Source: Stagnimonas sp. (GTDB lineage Bacteria > Pseudomonadota > Gammaproteobacteria > Nevskiales > Nevskiaceae). From it: a stretch of DNA of 64,000 bases. How positions within the stretch are numbered: position 1 is the stretch's first letter; every line of letters starts with the position of its first letter. The notes under the pieces were generated by a model. That model saw only the letters and a list, made by a program, of their open reading frames with translations. It was not told the origin of the DNA and made no database searches. The stretch spans positions 1 to 64,000 of the forward strand of contig JAUYNO010000011.1 in NCBI GenBank assembly GCA_030696045.1, given 5' to 3'. Below, piece after piece: positions 1 to 10,028 of the stretch. The translations under genes and the position numbers were made by a program.

Positions 1-159
1 GGCGGTATCGGAGCGGAAGGAGGCGGAGAAGCTGAAGTCCGTCTTCGAGTCCGAGGCGGCGTTGTCGTAAGCCTCGTCGGCGGACACCGACGTTACGGCC
101 AGGGCCAGAGCGCAGGCTGCGAGATGCTGCCAGCGGGTACCACGATGGTTTTGGGTCAC
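1..159 (-). CDS. Exported protein, N-terminal part only (runs off the window edge)
   Basis: Only the first 53 codons are inside the window; the gene continues past position 1. The start is a GTG at 159-157, preceded by a GGAGAG ribosome binding site. The protein begins with a short polar stretch, then a hydrophobic segment rich in Ala and Leu at about residues 13-24, and a possible signal peptidase site after VSA, so it is probably exported. The mature part begins acidic and then turns Ser/Phe-rich (DFSFSASF), which would suit a surface or beta-rich protein, but no family can be recognised from so little sequence. Confidence 0.6.
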   Translation of the reverse strand, partial: MTQNHRGTRWQHLAACALALAVTSVSADEAYDNAASDSKTDFSFSASFRSDTA

Positions 160-490
160 AGTTCTCTCCAGGGCAGGCGCGGCGCGTCGGTCAGCGCACT
201 CGGTTTTTTTCGCTTGATTGATGCGGCCCCAGTTCACGGCAGCGGCTGCGGGCTGGGCTGCACGATGTGGTTTTTGCGCGCCTCTTCCCCCACCTGTTGG
301 GGTGGTATGGCGGCCAGGATCTACCGCTGAACCGCGTGCAGGCACCGTTCGGCGGCAGACCGCCAAGCTGACTAGATCAGCCTGTGTTGGTAGCGCCTTG
401 CGCAGCTACCGGTTCGCAGGGGAGCTGCGCGCGATCGTAAGGTCGGCGCGCGTCGTGATGCCGCGCCCCTGTCAACGCGGCCGCCTGATC
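160..490. other. Intergenic region without a recognised gene
   Basis: This stretch of 331 bases lies upstream of the truncated exported gene and downstream of the transporter gene, both on the minus strand. Short open frames are present on both strands, but none has a ribosome binding site or a recognisable product. A small dyad, CCCCA and TGGGG around CCTGT, lies at 288-302. A T7 run at 205-211 is present. It may hold the promoter of the truncated gene and the terminator of the transporter gene, but neither is clear. Confidence 0.4.
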
Positions 491-1354
491 TCAGTCGGTG
501 TTGCGGCCGTGCATGTATTTAGCGAAGGCGCCGGCGGTGAAGAACATGAACACGCCGTAGACCGCCGCCGGGATGATCATGGCCGGCGACACCAGGGCGC
601 CGACCGCCATCGCCAGGGTGGTGTTGTGCACGCCCAGTTCGATGGCAATGGCGGTGGACTGGCGGTTGTCGAGCTTGCTCAGCCGCGCGATCTGGAAGCT
701 CAGACCCATGGCCAGCACATTGAGCGCCAGCACCGCCGGGCCAACGGTCGCGATATGTCCGCCGAGATTGTTGCGCTCGACCCAGAGCACCACCGCCACC
801 ACCAGGACGAAGAAGATCATGGCGATCTTCTTGGCCGGACTTTCGATGCGCTGGGCAAAGGCGGGCAGGGCGGCGCGGATCGCCATGCCGAAGGCGAGCG
901 GCACCAGGGTGATGATCAAGACCCGCTGGACGATGCCGACCATATCGAGCGCCGGTGCGGCGCCCTCGGCGGCGAAGTGGGCCGAGGCCAGGCCCAGATA
1001 CAGGGGCACGGTGAACACCGCTGCCAGGCTGCTGACGGCAGTCATGGTCACCGACAGCGCGGTATCGCCGCGCGCCAGGTGGGTGAGCATGTTGGCGGTG
1101 GTGCCGCCGGGGGCCGCGCCCAGCAGCACCATGCCGACGGCTAGTTCCGGCGGCAACCCGAACAGCTTGGCGAGGCCGAAGCCGAGCAGTGGCGAGAGCA
1201 GGAGCAGGTTGGCCAGGCCGATGGCCGCCCCCTTGGGGAACAGCACCACGCGCTTGAAGTCGGCCAGCGTCAGCGCCAGTCCCAGGCTGGTCATGATCAC
1301 GAACAGCGAGATCGGCAACAGCAGGGTGATGCTCATTGAAACGCCTTCGGCCAC
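491..1354 (-). CDS. Bile acid:sodium symporter family (BASS) membrane transporter
   Basis: This 287-residue protein is almost entirely hydrophobic, with about nine or ten membrane segments, the usual size and shape of bacterial BASS/SBF transporters, which move organic anions together with sodium. The segment LGAAPGGTTANMLTHLARGD near residues 78-97 and the later ELGVHNTTLA stretch match the two conserved crossover regions that form the sodium and substrate sites. The start is taken as the GTG at 1354 because GAGGAG lies six bases before it; an internal ATG at 1336 is an alternative that lacks its own ribosome binding site. The gene is alone and divergent from aceB. The substrate cannot be predicted; keto acids or bile acid-like molecules are known for relatives. 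Confidence 0.9.
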   Translation of the reverse strand: MAEGVSMSITLLLPISLFVIMTSLGLALTLADFKRVVLFPKGAAIGLANLLLLSPLLGFGLAKLFGLPPELAVGMVLLGAAPGGTTANMLTHLARGDTALSVTMTAVSSLAAVFTVPLYLGLASAHFAAEGAAPALDMVGIVQRVLIITLVPLAFGMAIRAALPAFAQRIESPAKKIAMIFFVLVVAVVLWVERNNLGGHIATVGPAVLALNVLAMGLSFQIARLSKLDNRQSTAIAIELGVHNTTLAMAVGALVSPAMIIPAAVYGVFMFFTAGAFAKYMHGRNTD

Positions 1355-1437
1355 GCGATTCTCCTCGGAGTTTTTCTAGGTTTGCCCGCATCATCCCCGG
1401 CCATCGGCGCAAACCACAAGCCGGGAGGTCGCGCCGC

Positions 1438-1443
1438 TATAAT
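1438..1443 (+). promoter_or_regulatory. -10 element of the aceB promoter
   Basis: A perfect TATAAT lies 68 bases before the aceB start and is followed by TCGCGCC. The same 13 bases (TATAATTCGCGCC) occur upstream of aceA at 3200-3212. No good -35 hexamer is seen 16-18 bases upstream, which would fit a promoter that needs an activator. Confidence 0.55.
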
Positions 1444-1510
1444 TCGCGCCACTTTTTCGCTGGCCTTTCCCGCGCCTGCGACCCGGTTACTTCTCACCAG
1501 GAGCTGCACC

Positions 1511-3091
<1,581 letters not shown>

Positions 3092-3117
3092 TCCTGTAAC
3101 TGCGAGTTGCGGCTAGT

Positions 3118-3147
3118 AAAAAAGGGGGCTGCTTGCAGCCCCTTTTG
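3118..3147 (+). terminator. Rho-independent terminator after aceB
   Basis: A GC-rich stem, GGGGCTGC paired with GCAGCCCC, is flanked by A-rich sequence on the left and TTTT on the right. It lies about 30 bases after the aceB stop and separates aceB from the aceA promoter. Confidence 0.75.
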
Positions 3148-3199
3148 TCGTCCGCCGGGGCTGCTACCAAAGTCTTGTGCACTGCAAAAAAACCATCGG

Positions 3200-3205
3200 T
3201 ATAAT
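3200..3205 (+). promoter_or_regulatory. -10 element of the aceA promoter
   Basis: A perfect TATAAT sits 98 bases before aceA, within the 13-base sequence also found before aceB. A weak -35 candidate, TTGTGC at 3175-3180, is 19 bases upstream. The shared element suggests that the two glyoxylate genes are controlled together although a terminator separates them. Confidence 0.55.
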
Positions 3206-3303
3206 TCGCGCCCGCGCAGCTGGCTACCCCGATCAGACTACATCCTGACGGCGCAGGCCAAACCGATTCACCGCTTTCTTTCCACCTCAGCAAGGACTCA
3301 CCG

Positions 3304-4614
3304 ATGGCGACTCGCGAAGAGCAGATCAAGGCCCTGGAACAGGATTGGGCGACCAACCCCCGTTGGAAGCTGGTCAAGCGTGGCTACTCCGCTGCCGATG
3401 TCGTCCGCCTGCGCGGCAACATGCAGATCGAGTACACCCTCGCCAAGCAGGGCGCCGAGAAGCTCTGGGCCAAGGTCAACGGCGGCGCCAAGAAGGGCTA
3501 TGTCAACGCCTTCGGTGCCATCACCGCCGGCCAGGCCATGCAGCAGGCCAAGGCTGGCCTGGAAGCCGTGTATCTGTCCGGCTGGCAGGTTGCCGCCGAC
3601 GGCAACACCAGCGAAACCATGTACCCCGACCAGTCGTTGTATGCCTACGACTCGGTGCCGACCATGGTTCGTCGCATCAACAACACCTTCAAGCGCGCCG
3701 ACGAGATCCAGTGGTCGCGCGGTATCGACACCAGCCACAAGGACTACGTCGATTACTTCCTGCCGATCGTGGCGGACGCCGAAGCCGGTTTCGGCGGCGT
3801 GCTCAACGCCTTCGAGCTGATGAAGAACATGATCGCCTCCGGCGCGGCCGGCGTGCACTTTGAAGACCAGCTGGCTGCCGTCAAGAAGTGCGGCCACATG
3901 GGTGGCAAGGTGCTGGTGCCGACCCAGGAAGCGATCGAGAAGCTGATCGCCGCGCGCTTCGCCGCCGACGTCATGGGCGTGCCGACCATCGTGCTGGCCC
4001 GTACCGATGCCGAAGCCGCCAATCTGATCACCTCCGATCACGACGCCAACGACAAGCCCTTCCTCACCGGTGAGCGCACCCAGGAAGGCTTCTACCGCGT
4101 CAAGAACGGTCTGGAGCAGGCCATCAGCCGTGGCGTCGCCTACGCGCCCTACGCCGATCTGGTGTGGTGCGAGACCGGCGTGCCGGATATCGGCTTCGCC
4201 CGCGAGTTCGCCCAGGCCGTGCAGAAGGCCTGCCCGGGCAAGCTGCTCAGCTACAACTGCTCGCCGTCCTTCAACTGGAAGAAGAACCTCAACGACAGCC
4301 AGATCGCTTCCTTCCAGGAAGAGCTGAGCGCGCTGGGCTACAAGTACCAGTTCATCACCCTGGCCGGCATCCACATCAACTGGTTCAACACCTTCCAGTT
4401 CGCCCACGCCTACGCCCGCGGCGAAGGCATGAAGCACTACACCCAGATGGTGCAGGAGCCGGAATTCGCGGCCCGCGAGAAGGGTTACACCTTCGTCTCG
4501 CACCAGCAGGAAGTCGGCGCTGGCTACTTCGACGACGTCACCACCGTGATCCAGGGCGGCTCGTCCTCGGTCAAGGCGCTGACCGGCTCCACCGAGGAAG
4601 AGCAGTTCCATTGA
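3304..4614 (+). CDS. aceA: Isocitrate lyase
   Basis: Isocitrate lyase splits isocitrate into succinate and glyoxylate, the first step of the glyoxylate shunt. The 436-residue protein is the length of the E. coli enzyme. The catalytic signature KKCGHMGGK is at residues 194-202 with the active-site Cys at 196, and GVHFEDQ just before it holds metal and substrate contacts. WNCSPSFNW-like sequence ([11 protein letters not shown]) near residue 316 is also typical. The ATG at 3304 has an AAGGA ribosome binding site. A strong terminator follows. Together with aceB it forms the complete bypass; no isocitrate dehydrogenase kinase (aceK) gene is seen nearby. Confidence 0.98.
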   Translation: MATREEQIKALEQDWATNPRWKLVKRGYSAADVVRLRGNMQIEYTLAKQGAEKLWAKVNGGAKKGYVNAFGAITAGQAMQQAKAGLEAVYLSGWQVAADGNTSETMYPDQSLYAYDSVPTMVRRINNTFKRADEIQWSRGIDTSHKDYVDYFLPIVADAEAGFGGVLNAFELMKNMIASGAAGVHFEDQLAAVKKCGHMGGKVLVPTQEAIEKLIAARFAADVMGVPTIVLARTDAEAANLITSDHDANDKPFLTGERTQEGFYRVKNGLEQAISRGVAYAPYADLVWCETGVPDIGFAREFAQAVQKACPGKLLSYNCSPSFNWKKNLNDSQIASFQEELSALGYKYQFITLAGIHINWFNTFQFAHAYARGEGMKHYTQMVQEPEFAAREKGYTFVSHQQEVGAGYFDDVTTVIQGGSSSVKALTGSTEEEQFH

Positions 4615-4632
4615 GCTGTTCGCAGTATTGGG

Positions 4633-4662
4633 AAAGGCCGGCTTTTGCCGGCCTTTCTTTTT
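4633..4662 (+). terminator. Rho-independent terminator after aceA
   Basis: A perfect ten-base stem, AAAGGCCGGC paired with GCCGGCCTTT, encloses a TTTT loop and is followed by CTTTTTC. It starts 18 bases after the aceA stop. Confidence 0.9.
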
Positions 4663-4732
4663 CTGGCGGCCGGCTTGAGCGGACTGGCAGGCCGGAGTAG
4701 CTTGTCGCCCACACAAGAACCGGGAGGTCGGT

Positions 4733-5755
4733 ATGAAAGCGCTGAAAATCGTGGTGGGCGTGATTGTTGGCTTGATCGCGCTGGCGGTGGGCATCGGCTT
4801 CGTGCTGCCGGACACCGCGCACGTCGAGCGCAGCATCTCGGTACAGACCCGGCCCGCGACCGCCTACGCCGTGCTCAATGGCTTCCACCAGTTCCGCAAG
4901 TGGTCGCCCTGGGAAGGGCTCGATCCCAATACCAAGTACGAAGTCAGCGGTCCGATCTGGGGCGTGGGGGCCAAACATGCCTGGAGCAGCGAGGACGCGA
5001 ACGTCGGCTCCGGCTCGCAGGAGATCATTGCCAGCGAGCAGGACAAGAGCGTCAGCATCAAGCTGGTGTTCGTGGGCTTCGACAGCGACAACACCGCGCG
5101 CTACCTGATCCAGCCGGAGGGCGAGGGTGTCACCATCACCTGGACCTACGACACGGTCTTCAAAGGTGATCTGCTGGGCCGCTACTTCGGCCTGATGATG
5201 GACAAGATGCTGGGCGCCGACTACGAGAAGGGACTGGCCCAGCTCAAGACCCTGCTGGAGTCGCTGCCGAAGGACGATTTCAGCGGTATCGCGCTGACGG
5301 TGCTGGAAACCCGGCCGATGCCGATTCTCTACGTCTCCGAGCAGGCAGCGCCGGACCAGGCGGCGGCCAAGATCGGCGCGGCCTATGGCCAGATTGGCGC
5401 CTACATGCAGGCCAACGGCTTCAAGCAGGTCGCCGCGCCGCTGGCGATCACCCGCAAGTTCGATGAAGCCACCCAGTTCTGGGAGTTCGACGCCGCCATC
5501 GCGGTCGACAAGACCGAGCCGGCGCCGCCGGCCGACAGCGTGGTGAAAGTCGGCCAGACCTACGCCGGCTGGGCGATCCGGGCGACCCACACCGGTCCCT
5601 ACGAGGCGATGCAGCCAACCTACGGCAAGCTGCTGGCGTTCAAGACCGTGGCGGGCTTCGAGGACAACGGCCTGTCCTGGGAGCACTACATCAGCGACCC
5701 GACCACGGTGGCGCCGGACCAGATCAAGACCCACGTCTACTGGCCGATCAAGTAA
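4733..5755 (+). CDS. Membrane-anchored SRPBCC plus GyrI-like effector-binding domain protein
   Basis: The 340-residue protein begins with one hydrophobic segment (about residues 5-24), probably a membrane anchor. Residues of about 30-180 look like a SRPBCC (polyketide cyclase/START-type) fold that binds hydrophobic ligands, with the typical FHQFRKWSPWEG near the start. The C-terminal half, from about residue 190, resembles the GyrI-like/AraC effector-binding domain, ending in HVYWPIK. Such two-domain proteins are common in Proteobacteria, but their function is not established; binding of a small hydrophobic molecule is an inference. The ATG at 4733 has a GGGAGG ribosome binding site. It is a single gene between two terminators. 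Confidence 0.8.
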   Translation: MKALKIVVGVIVGLIALAVGIGFVLPDTAHVERSISVQTRPATAYAVLNGFHQFRKWSPWEGLDPNTKYEVSGPIWGVGAKHAWSSEDANVGSGSQEIIASEQDKSVSIKLVFVGFDSDNTARYLIQPEGEGVTITWTYDTVFKGDLLGRYFGLMMDKMLGADYEKGLAQLKTLLESLPKDDFSGIALTVLETRPMPILYVSEQAAPDQAAAKIGAAYGQIGAYMQANGFKQVAAPLAITRKFDEATQFWEFDAAIAVDKTEPAPPADSVVKVGQTYAGWAIRATHTGPYEAMQPTYGKLLAFKTVAGFEDNGLSWEHYISDPTTVAPDQIKTHVYWPIK

Positions 5756-5773
5756 GGCGGCTGGCACTGTCAG

Positions 5774-5800
5774 GCTGCGGCGTGGCGCCGCAGCTTTTTT
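5774..5800 (+). terminator. Rho-independent terminator after the SRPBCC gene
   Basis: A nine-base stem, GCTGCGGCG paired with CGCCGCAGC around TGG, is followed by six T bases. It lies 18 bases after the stop codon. Confidence 0.9.
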
Positions 5801-5839
5801 GCGGTCGGTTGCCGAGGGCGGATCAGCGAAAATAGCCGT

Positions 5840-7699
5840 ATGTCCGCCGCGCCCAGCCCGCCTTTCGATGCCCGCTCCTTCCTGCAGCAGCTGACGACGG
5901 CGCCGGGCGTCTACCGGATGTATGGCGCGCGCGAGGAACTGCTGTACGTAGGCAAGGCCAAGAGCCTGAAGAAGCGCGTCAGCCAGTATTTCCTGCGCGC
6001 CTCCGGCGATGCCCGCATCGAGGCCATGGTCAGCCAGATCCAGCGCGTGGAGGTGACGCTGACCCATACCGAGGACGAGGCGCTGATCCTCGAAAGCAAC
6101 CTCATCAAGGAGCTGGGACCCAAGTACAACATCGTCTACCGCGACGACAAGAGCTACCCCTATGTGCGCTTCAGCGCGCACCGTTATCCGCGCATAGGCT
6201 ATTACCGTGGCCAGAAGACCGGCGAGCACCGCTACTTTGGCCCCTTCCCCAGCGCCGGCGCGGTGAAGGAAACGCTCTACACCCTGCAACGCCTGTTCAA
6301 GCTGCGGCCCTGTCGCGACAACTTCTTCGCCCATCGCCAGCGTGCCTGCCTGCAGCACCAGATCAAGCGCTGTTCCGGCCCCTGTGTGGGACTCATTTCG
6401 GAGGCCGACTACGCCGCCGACGTGCGCAAGGCCGAGCGCTTGCTGGAGGGCAAGGCCGATGTGCTGGCCGGCGAGCTGACCGTCGAGATGGAGCAGGCCG
6501 CCGAAGCCCTGGAGTTCGAGCGTGCCGCCGCCCTGCGTGACCAGATCGCCGCACTCAAGCGGGTGCGCGAGAGCCGCTCGCTGACCGGCGGTGCCGAGGA
6601 CCTCGACGTGGTGGTGGTGGCGCCCCACCAGTCCAGTAGTTGCGTGGTGGTGATGAGTGTGCGCGATGGCATGAACCTGGGCCATCGCAGCCATTTTCCG
6701 CGGCATCCCGCGCATGCGGCTCCGGAAGAGCTGTTGGAAAGCTTCCTGTCCCAGCACTACCTGGACCAGCCGGCGCCGCCGGAAATCCTGCTCAGCCACG
6801 AGCTCGACGAGCAGGCGATGCTGGACGCGGCGCTCAGCCTGCGGGCAGGGCGCAAGGTGAGCATCGGCCGGCCGCAGCGCGGTGCCAAGGTGCGCTTGCT
6901 GGAGATGGCGCAGGCCACCGCCGCGCAGGCGCTGTCGACCCGGCTGGTGGAGGCGGCGAGCATGGACGACCGCCTGCTGGAGCTGCAGCGGGTGCTGGAT
7001 CTGGAGCGGCCGCCAAGGCGGCTGGAATGCTTCGACATCAGCCACACCGGCGGCGAGCGTACGGTCGCCAGTTGCGTGGTGTTCAACGAGGATGGTCCGC
7101 TGAAGAGCGGCTATCGCAAGTTCAACATCGAGAGTGCAGAGGCGCCGGCGGAAGGCAAGGGCCTGCGCGAAGTCATCACCGCCGGCGACGACTACGCCGC
7201 GATCCACCAGGCGGTGAAGCGTCGTTATGCGCGCATCAAGGGTGGTGAAGTGGCGGCGCCCGATGTGCTGTTCATCGACGGTGGTCTGGGTCAGCTCAAT
7301 GCGGCCTTGGAGGCCTTGGACGAGCTGGAAATCACCGAATTGCGCGTGGTCGCCATCGCCAAGGGGCCGACCCGCAAGCCGGGTCTGGAGGAACTGATCC
7401 TGCCGGACCGCGAGCTGCCGCTGCGGCTGCCGCCGGACTCGCCGGCGCTGCATCTGATCCAGCGCATCCGCGACGAGGCGCATCGCTTCGCCATCACCGG
7501 CCATCGGGACCGGCGCGACAAGGCGCGGGTCAGCTCCTCGCTGGAAGAGATCGAAGGCCTGGGTCCGACCCGTCGCCGCGCCCTGCTGAATGCCTTCGGT
7601 GGCCTGCCGGCGGTCAAGCGGGCCGGGGTCGACGAGCTGGCCAAGGTCGAAGGTATCAGCCACCCGCTGGCGGAGCGGATCTACGCCCATTTCCATTGA
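5840..7699 (+). CDS. uvrC: Excinuclease ABC subunit C
   Basis: UvrC makes both incisions around bulky DNA damage in nucleotide excision repair, after recruitment by UvrB. The protein has 619 residues, the usual length. The GIY-YIG nuclease domain for the 3' cut is at about residues 20-95 (PGVYRMYG, LLYVGKAKSLKKR). The UVR motif that contacts UvrB is near residues 215-250. The RNase H-like nuclease for the 5' cut follows (CFDISHTGGERTVAS, FIDGGLGQL), and two helix-hairpin-helix motifs end the protein. Ahead of the ATG there is no clear ribosome binding site, so it may be leaderless. pgsA and three tRNA genes follow as in E. coli. Confidence 0.98.
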   Translation: MSAAPSPPFDARSFLQQLTTAPGVYRMYGAREELLYVGKAKSLKKRVSQYFLRASGDARIEAMVSQIQRVEVTLTHTEDEALILESNLIKELGPKYNIVYRDDKSYPYVRFSAHRYPRIGYYRGQKTGEHRYFGPFPSAGAVKETLYTLQRLFKLRPCRDNFFAHRQRACLQHQIKRCSGPCVGLISEADYAADVRKAERLLEGKADVLAGELTVEMEQAAEALEFERAAALRDQIAALKRVRESRSLTGGAEDLDVVVVAPHQSSSCVVVMSVRDGMNLGHRSHFPRHPAHAAPEELLESFLSQHYLDQPAPPEILLSHELDEQAMLDAALSLRAGRKVSIGRPQRGAKVRLLEMAQATAAQALSTRLVEAASMDDRLLELQRVLDLERPPRRLECFDISHTGGERTVASCVVFNEDGPLKSGYRKFNIESAEAPAEGKGLREVITAGDDYAAIHQAVKRRYARIKGGEVAAPDVLFIDGGLGQLNAALEALDELEITELRVVAIAKGPTRKPGLEELILPDRELPLRLPPDSPALHLIQRIRDEAHRFAITGHRDRRDKARVSSSLEEIEGLGPTRRRALLNAFGGLPAVKRAGVDELAKVEGISHPLAERIYAHFH

Positions 7700-7741
7700 C
7701 CACGGCAGTACGCCCGGGAGCTTCGGCTATCCTTGGTCACC

Positions 7742-8302
7742 ATGCGCATCAATATCCCGCTCGCCCTCACCCTGGGCCGCGTCGCCGCCATCCCGCTGGT
7801 AGCGGGCCTGTTCTATGTCGACTGGCCCCATGCCCGGCAGTGGGCCTGCCTGCTGTTCGCGGTGGCCGGCGTCACCGACTGGCTGGATGGCTACCTGGCC
7901 CGCAAGTGGAATCAGACCAGCAAGTTTGGCGCCTTCCTGGACCCGGTCGCCGACAAGCTGCTGGTCGCGGTCAGCCTGGTGATGTTGCTGCGGGACGAGC
8001 CTGGCGGTGTCATGGCGGTGCTGGCGGCGGTGATCATCGGCCGCGAGATCACCATCTCGGCCCTGCGCGAGTGGCTGGCGGAACTGGGCCAGCGCACCAC
8101 CGTCGCGGTCAGCGCCATCGGCAAGGTCAAGACCGGGTTCCAGATGACCGCAATCGGCCTGATGCTCTGGCAGCAACCGCTGCTGGGCCTGCCGATCTAC
8201 GAACTGGGGTATGTCTGCCTGTTCGTGGCGGCGGCGCTGACCATCTGGTCGATGGTGGTCTATCTGCGCGCTGCCTGGCCCCTGTTGAAAGAGAGCATGT
8301 AG
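7742..8302 (+). CDS. pgsA: CDP-diacylglycerol-glycerol-3-phosphate 3-phosphatidyltransferase
   Basis: PgsA makes phosphatidylglycerol phosphate from CDP-diacylglycerol and glycerol 3-phosphate, the committed step to phosphatidylglycerol and cardiolipin, in the inner membrane. The 186-residue protein has the complete CDP-alcohol phosphatidyltransferase signature with D46, D49-G50, A53-R54, G63, D67 and D71, and about four to six membrane segments. The ATG at 7742 is chosen, as in other PgsA proteins beginning MxxNxPxxLTLxR; a TTG at 7733 in the same frame is possible. It sits 42 bases after uvrC, and this order uvrC-pgsA-tRNA genes is shared with E. coli. Confidence 0.95.
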   Translation: MRINIPLALTLGRVAAIPLVAGLFYVDWPHARQWACLLFAVAGVTDWLDGYLARKWNQTSKFGAFLDPVADKLLVAVSLVMLLRDEPGGVMAVLAAVIIGREITISALREWLAELGQRTTVAVSAIGKVKTGFQMTAIGLMLWQQPLLGLPIYELGYVCLFVAAALTIWSMVVYLRAAWPLLKESM

Positions 8303-8386
8303 GCGCAGATCAGCGGGGCCTCCCGCACCCAGGTTCCCGCGGAACGGCACCGTGTCGGAAGAGTTCATTCAGACCGAATTTTTGTC

Positions 8387-8414
8387 TTGACTCTGAGGGC
8401 TCCACGCCTATAAT
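8387..8414 (+). promoter_or_regulatory. Sigma-70 promoter of the tRNA cluster
   Basis: TTGACT at 8387-8392 and TATAAT at 8409-8414 are separated by 16 bases, a near-consensus vegetative promoter. The first tRNA starts 13 bases after the -10 element, and GC-rich sequence follows it, typical of stable RNA promoters. Confidence 0.85.
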
Positions 8415-8427
8415 GCCGGCCTGCAAC

Positions 8428-8503
8428 GCGGGAATAGCTCAGTTGGTAGAGCGATACCTTGCCAAGGTATAGGTCGCGAGTTCGAATCTCGTTTCCCGCT
8501 CCA
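8428..8503 (+). tRNA. tRNA-Gly (GCC anticodon)
   Basis: The 76-base sequence starts GCGGGAATAGCTC and folds into a full cloverleaf: acceptor GCGGGAA paired with TTCCCGC, a D arm, an anticodon stem ATACC/GGTAT with loop TTGCCAA (anticodon GCC at 8461-8463), and a T arm with GTTCGAATC. The CCA end is encoded. It corresponds to glyW of E. coli by position after pgsA. Confidence 0.97.
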
Positions 8504-8512
8504 AGATTCACG

Positions 8513-8533
8513 GCCCCGCTCAGCGGGGCTTTT
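8513..8533 (+). terminator. Hairpin with T tail between tRNA-Gly and tRNA-Cys
   Basis: GCCCCGC pairs with GCGGGGC around TCA and is followed by TTTT, resembling a terminator. Two more small dyads follow in the same spacer: TCCGC...GCGGA at 8538-8552 and CTTCCGC...GCGGAAG at 8564-8581. They could end transcription after tRNA-Gly or direct processing of the precursor; which of these applies cannot be decided. Confidence 0.5.
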
Positions 8534-8590
8534 AGTTTCCGCCCAGGGCGGAGTAGTGGTTCGCTTCCGCATGGGCGGAAGGCATCAGAT

Positions 8591-8664
8591 GGCTGGGTGG
8601 CAGAGTGGTCATGCAGCGGACTGCAAATCCGCGTACGCCGGTTCAATTCCGACCCCAGCCTCCA
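8591..8664 (+). tRNA. tRNA-Cys (GCA anticodon)
   Basis: The 74-base sequence has acceptor GGCTGGG paired with CCCAGCC, an anticodon stem GCGGA/TCCGC with loop CTGCAAA (anticodon GCA at 8623-8625), and a T arm with GGTTCAATTCC. The discriminator base T and encoded CCA fit tRNA-Cys. It corresponds to cysT of E. coli by position. Confidence 0.97.
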
Positions 8665-8703
8665 TCTGCATGCATGACGGCCGCTCCGGTAAGCTGCGCC
8701 AGT

Positions 8704-8788
8704 GCCCGAATGGCGAAATTGGTAGACGCATGGGACTTAAAATCCCCCGCCTCCGGGCATCCCGGTTCGAGTCCGGGTTCGGGCACCA
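8704..8788 (+). tRNA. tRNA-Leu (TAA anticodon)
   Basis: The 85-base sequence has acceptor GCCCGAA paired with TTCGGGC, an anticodon loop CTTAAAA (anticodon TAA at 8738-8740), a long variable arm around CCCGCCTCCGGGC as expected for leucine tRNAs, a T arm with GGTTCGAGTCC and an encoded CCA end. It corresponds to leuZ of E. coli by position. Confidence 0.97.
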
Positions 8789-8903
8789 CTCCGGCAGCAG
8801 GCGGCCGGTTCAAGACAGCTGAACGACGTCGTCAAAAGTTTCCGCTTCCGCAGCGGCGACGGCCTGCCTATGCTGGGTCGCAGCGCCAACCTGGAATGCC
8901 GCG

Positions 8904-9434
8904 ATGCCACCACGCTACACCCCTGCCGCCGTCGGCCTGCACTGGCTGATAGCGCTGCTGATCGCCGGTGGTTTCGGCCTGGGCTGGTACATGACCGAGC
9001 TGCCGCTGTCTCCAGCCAAGCTCAAGTACTACGCCTGGCACAAGTGGATCGGCGTCAGCGTCTTTCTGCTGGCGGTGCTGCGCGTCGGCTGGCGCCTGGC
9101 TCATCCGCCGCCGCCTTTGCCGGCGGGCATGCCCTACTGGCAGTTGCGCGCCTCGGCCTGGAGTCATGCGCTGCTGTACCTGATGATTTTCCTGCTGCCG
9201 CTGTCCGGCTGGCTGTACAGCTCGGCGTCCGGGTACCCCGTGGTTTACCTCGGCGTGCTGCGACTGCCGGATCTGGTCGGCAAGAACAAGGAGCTGGCCG
9301 GCTTGCTGCACGAGCTGCATGAGCTGCTCGGCTGGCTGCTGCTCGGGTTGCTGGCTCTGCATATCGCGGCTGCGCTCAAGCATCATTTCCTGGATCGCGA
9401 CGGCCTCATGGGCCGGATGTGGTTTGGCCGCTGA
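8904..9434 (+). CDS. Cytochrome b561
   Basis: This 176-residue integral membrane protein has four hydrophobic segments and histidines placed to ligate two b-type haems: H13 at the end of the PAAVGLHWL segment, H46 in YYAWHKWIG, H87 in WSHALLYL, and the H136/H139/H152 group in LLHELHELLG and LALHIAAALKHH. These match the bacterial cytochrome b561 (YodB/CybB) family, which passes electrons between quinols and partner proteins; some act as superoxide:quinone oxidoreductases. Its stop lies only 10 bases before a YceI gene, and cytochrome b561-YceI pairs are common, so a role in isoprenoid or quinone-linked redox at the membrane is likely. Confidence 0.92.
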   Translation: MPPRYTPAAVGLHWLIALLIAGGFGLGWYMTELPLSPAKLKYYAWHKWIGVSVFLLAVLRVGWRLAHPPPPLPAGMPYWQLRASAWSHALLYLMIFLLPLSGWLYSSASGYPVVYLGVLRLPDLVGKNKELAGLLHELHELLGWLLLGLLALHIAAALKHHFLDRDGLMGRMWFGR

Positions 9435-9444
9435 GGACGCACTC

Positions 9445-9993
9445 ATGAAATCCCCGATCCGCAGCCTGGCCACCTTGGCTTTGCTGATCTTCACAGCCGC
9501 TGTGCCGGCCGCGCTTGCCATCGATGCCGCGAAGAGCACGGTCACCGCCACCTTCCGGCAGATGAACGTGCCGGTGGACGGCGAGTTCACCAAGCTCGCC
9601 GGCAGCATCAGTTTCGATCCCGCCCATCCGGAAGCGGCGTCCGCCCGCATCGAGATCGAGACCGCCGGCTTCGACCTGGGCATGGACGACTACAACGCCG
9701 AGGTCCGCAAGCCGGAGTGGTTCGACAGCGCCAGACATCCCAAGGCCAGTTTTGTCTCTTCGGGCTTCAAGGCCCTGGGCGCGGATCGCTACCTGGCCAG
9801 CGGCAAGCTCAGCATCAAGGGCAAGACCATCGCGATCAGCCTGCCGGTAACGGTGCGGCGTGAAGCCGCGGTCACCGTGTTCGAAGGCAGCCTGCCGGTC
9901 TCGCGGGAGGCGTTCGGAATCGGCGACCCGGGCTGGAACGAGGTGCTCGATGACTCGGTCAGTCTCAGGTTCCACCTCGTTCAGCCGCGCTGA
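9445..9993 (+). CDS. YceI family periplasmic lipid-binding protein (first copy)
   Basis: The 182-residue protein starts with a clear signal peptide (hydrophobic segment LATLALLIFTAAVPAALA, cleavage after ALA). The mature part is a YceI-type lipocalin-like barrel; relatives bind long isoprenoid or quinone chains. IDAAKSTVTATFRQ at the mature N-terminus and the KPEWFDSARHPKASF segment are typical. The ATG at 9445 has GAGG before it, overlapping the stop of the cytochrome b561 gene, which indicates translational coupling. It forms an operon with cytochrome b561 and a second YceI gene 35 bases downstream. Ligand and partner are not known. Confidence 0.92.
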   Translation: MKSPIRSLATLALLIFTAAVPAALAIDAAKSTVTATFRQMNVPVDGEFTKLAGSISFDPAHPEAASARIEIETAGFDLGMDDYNAEVRKPEWFDSARHPKASFVSSGFKALGADRYLASGKLSIKGKTIAISLPVTVRREAAVTVFEGSLPVSREAFGIGDPGWNEVLDDSVSLRFHLVQPR

Positions 9994-10028
9994 AAGCGGC
10001 CCTCATTCACTACCCCCTGGAGTCGATC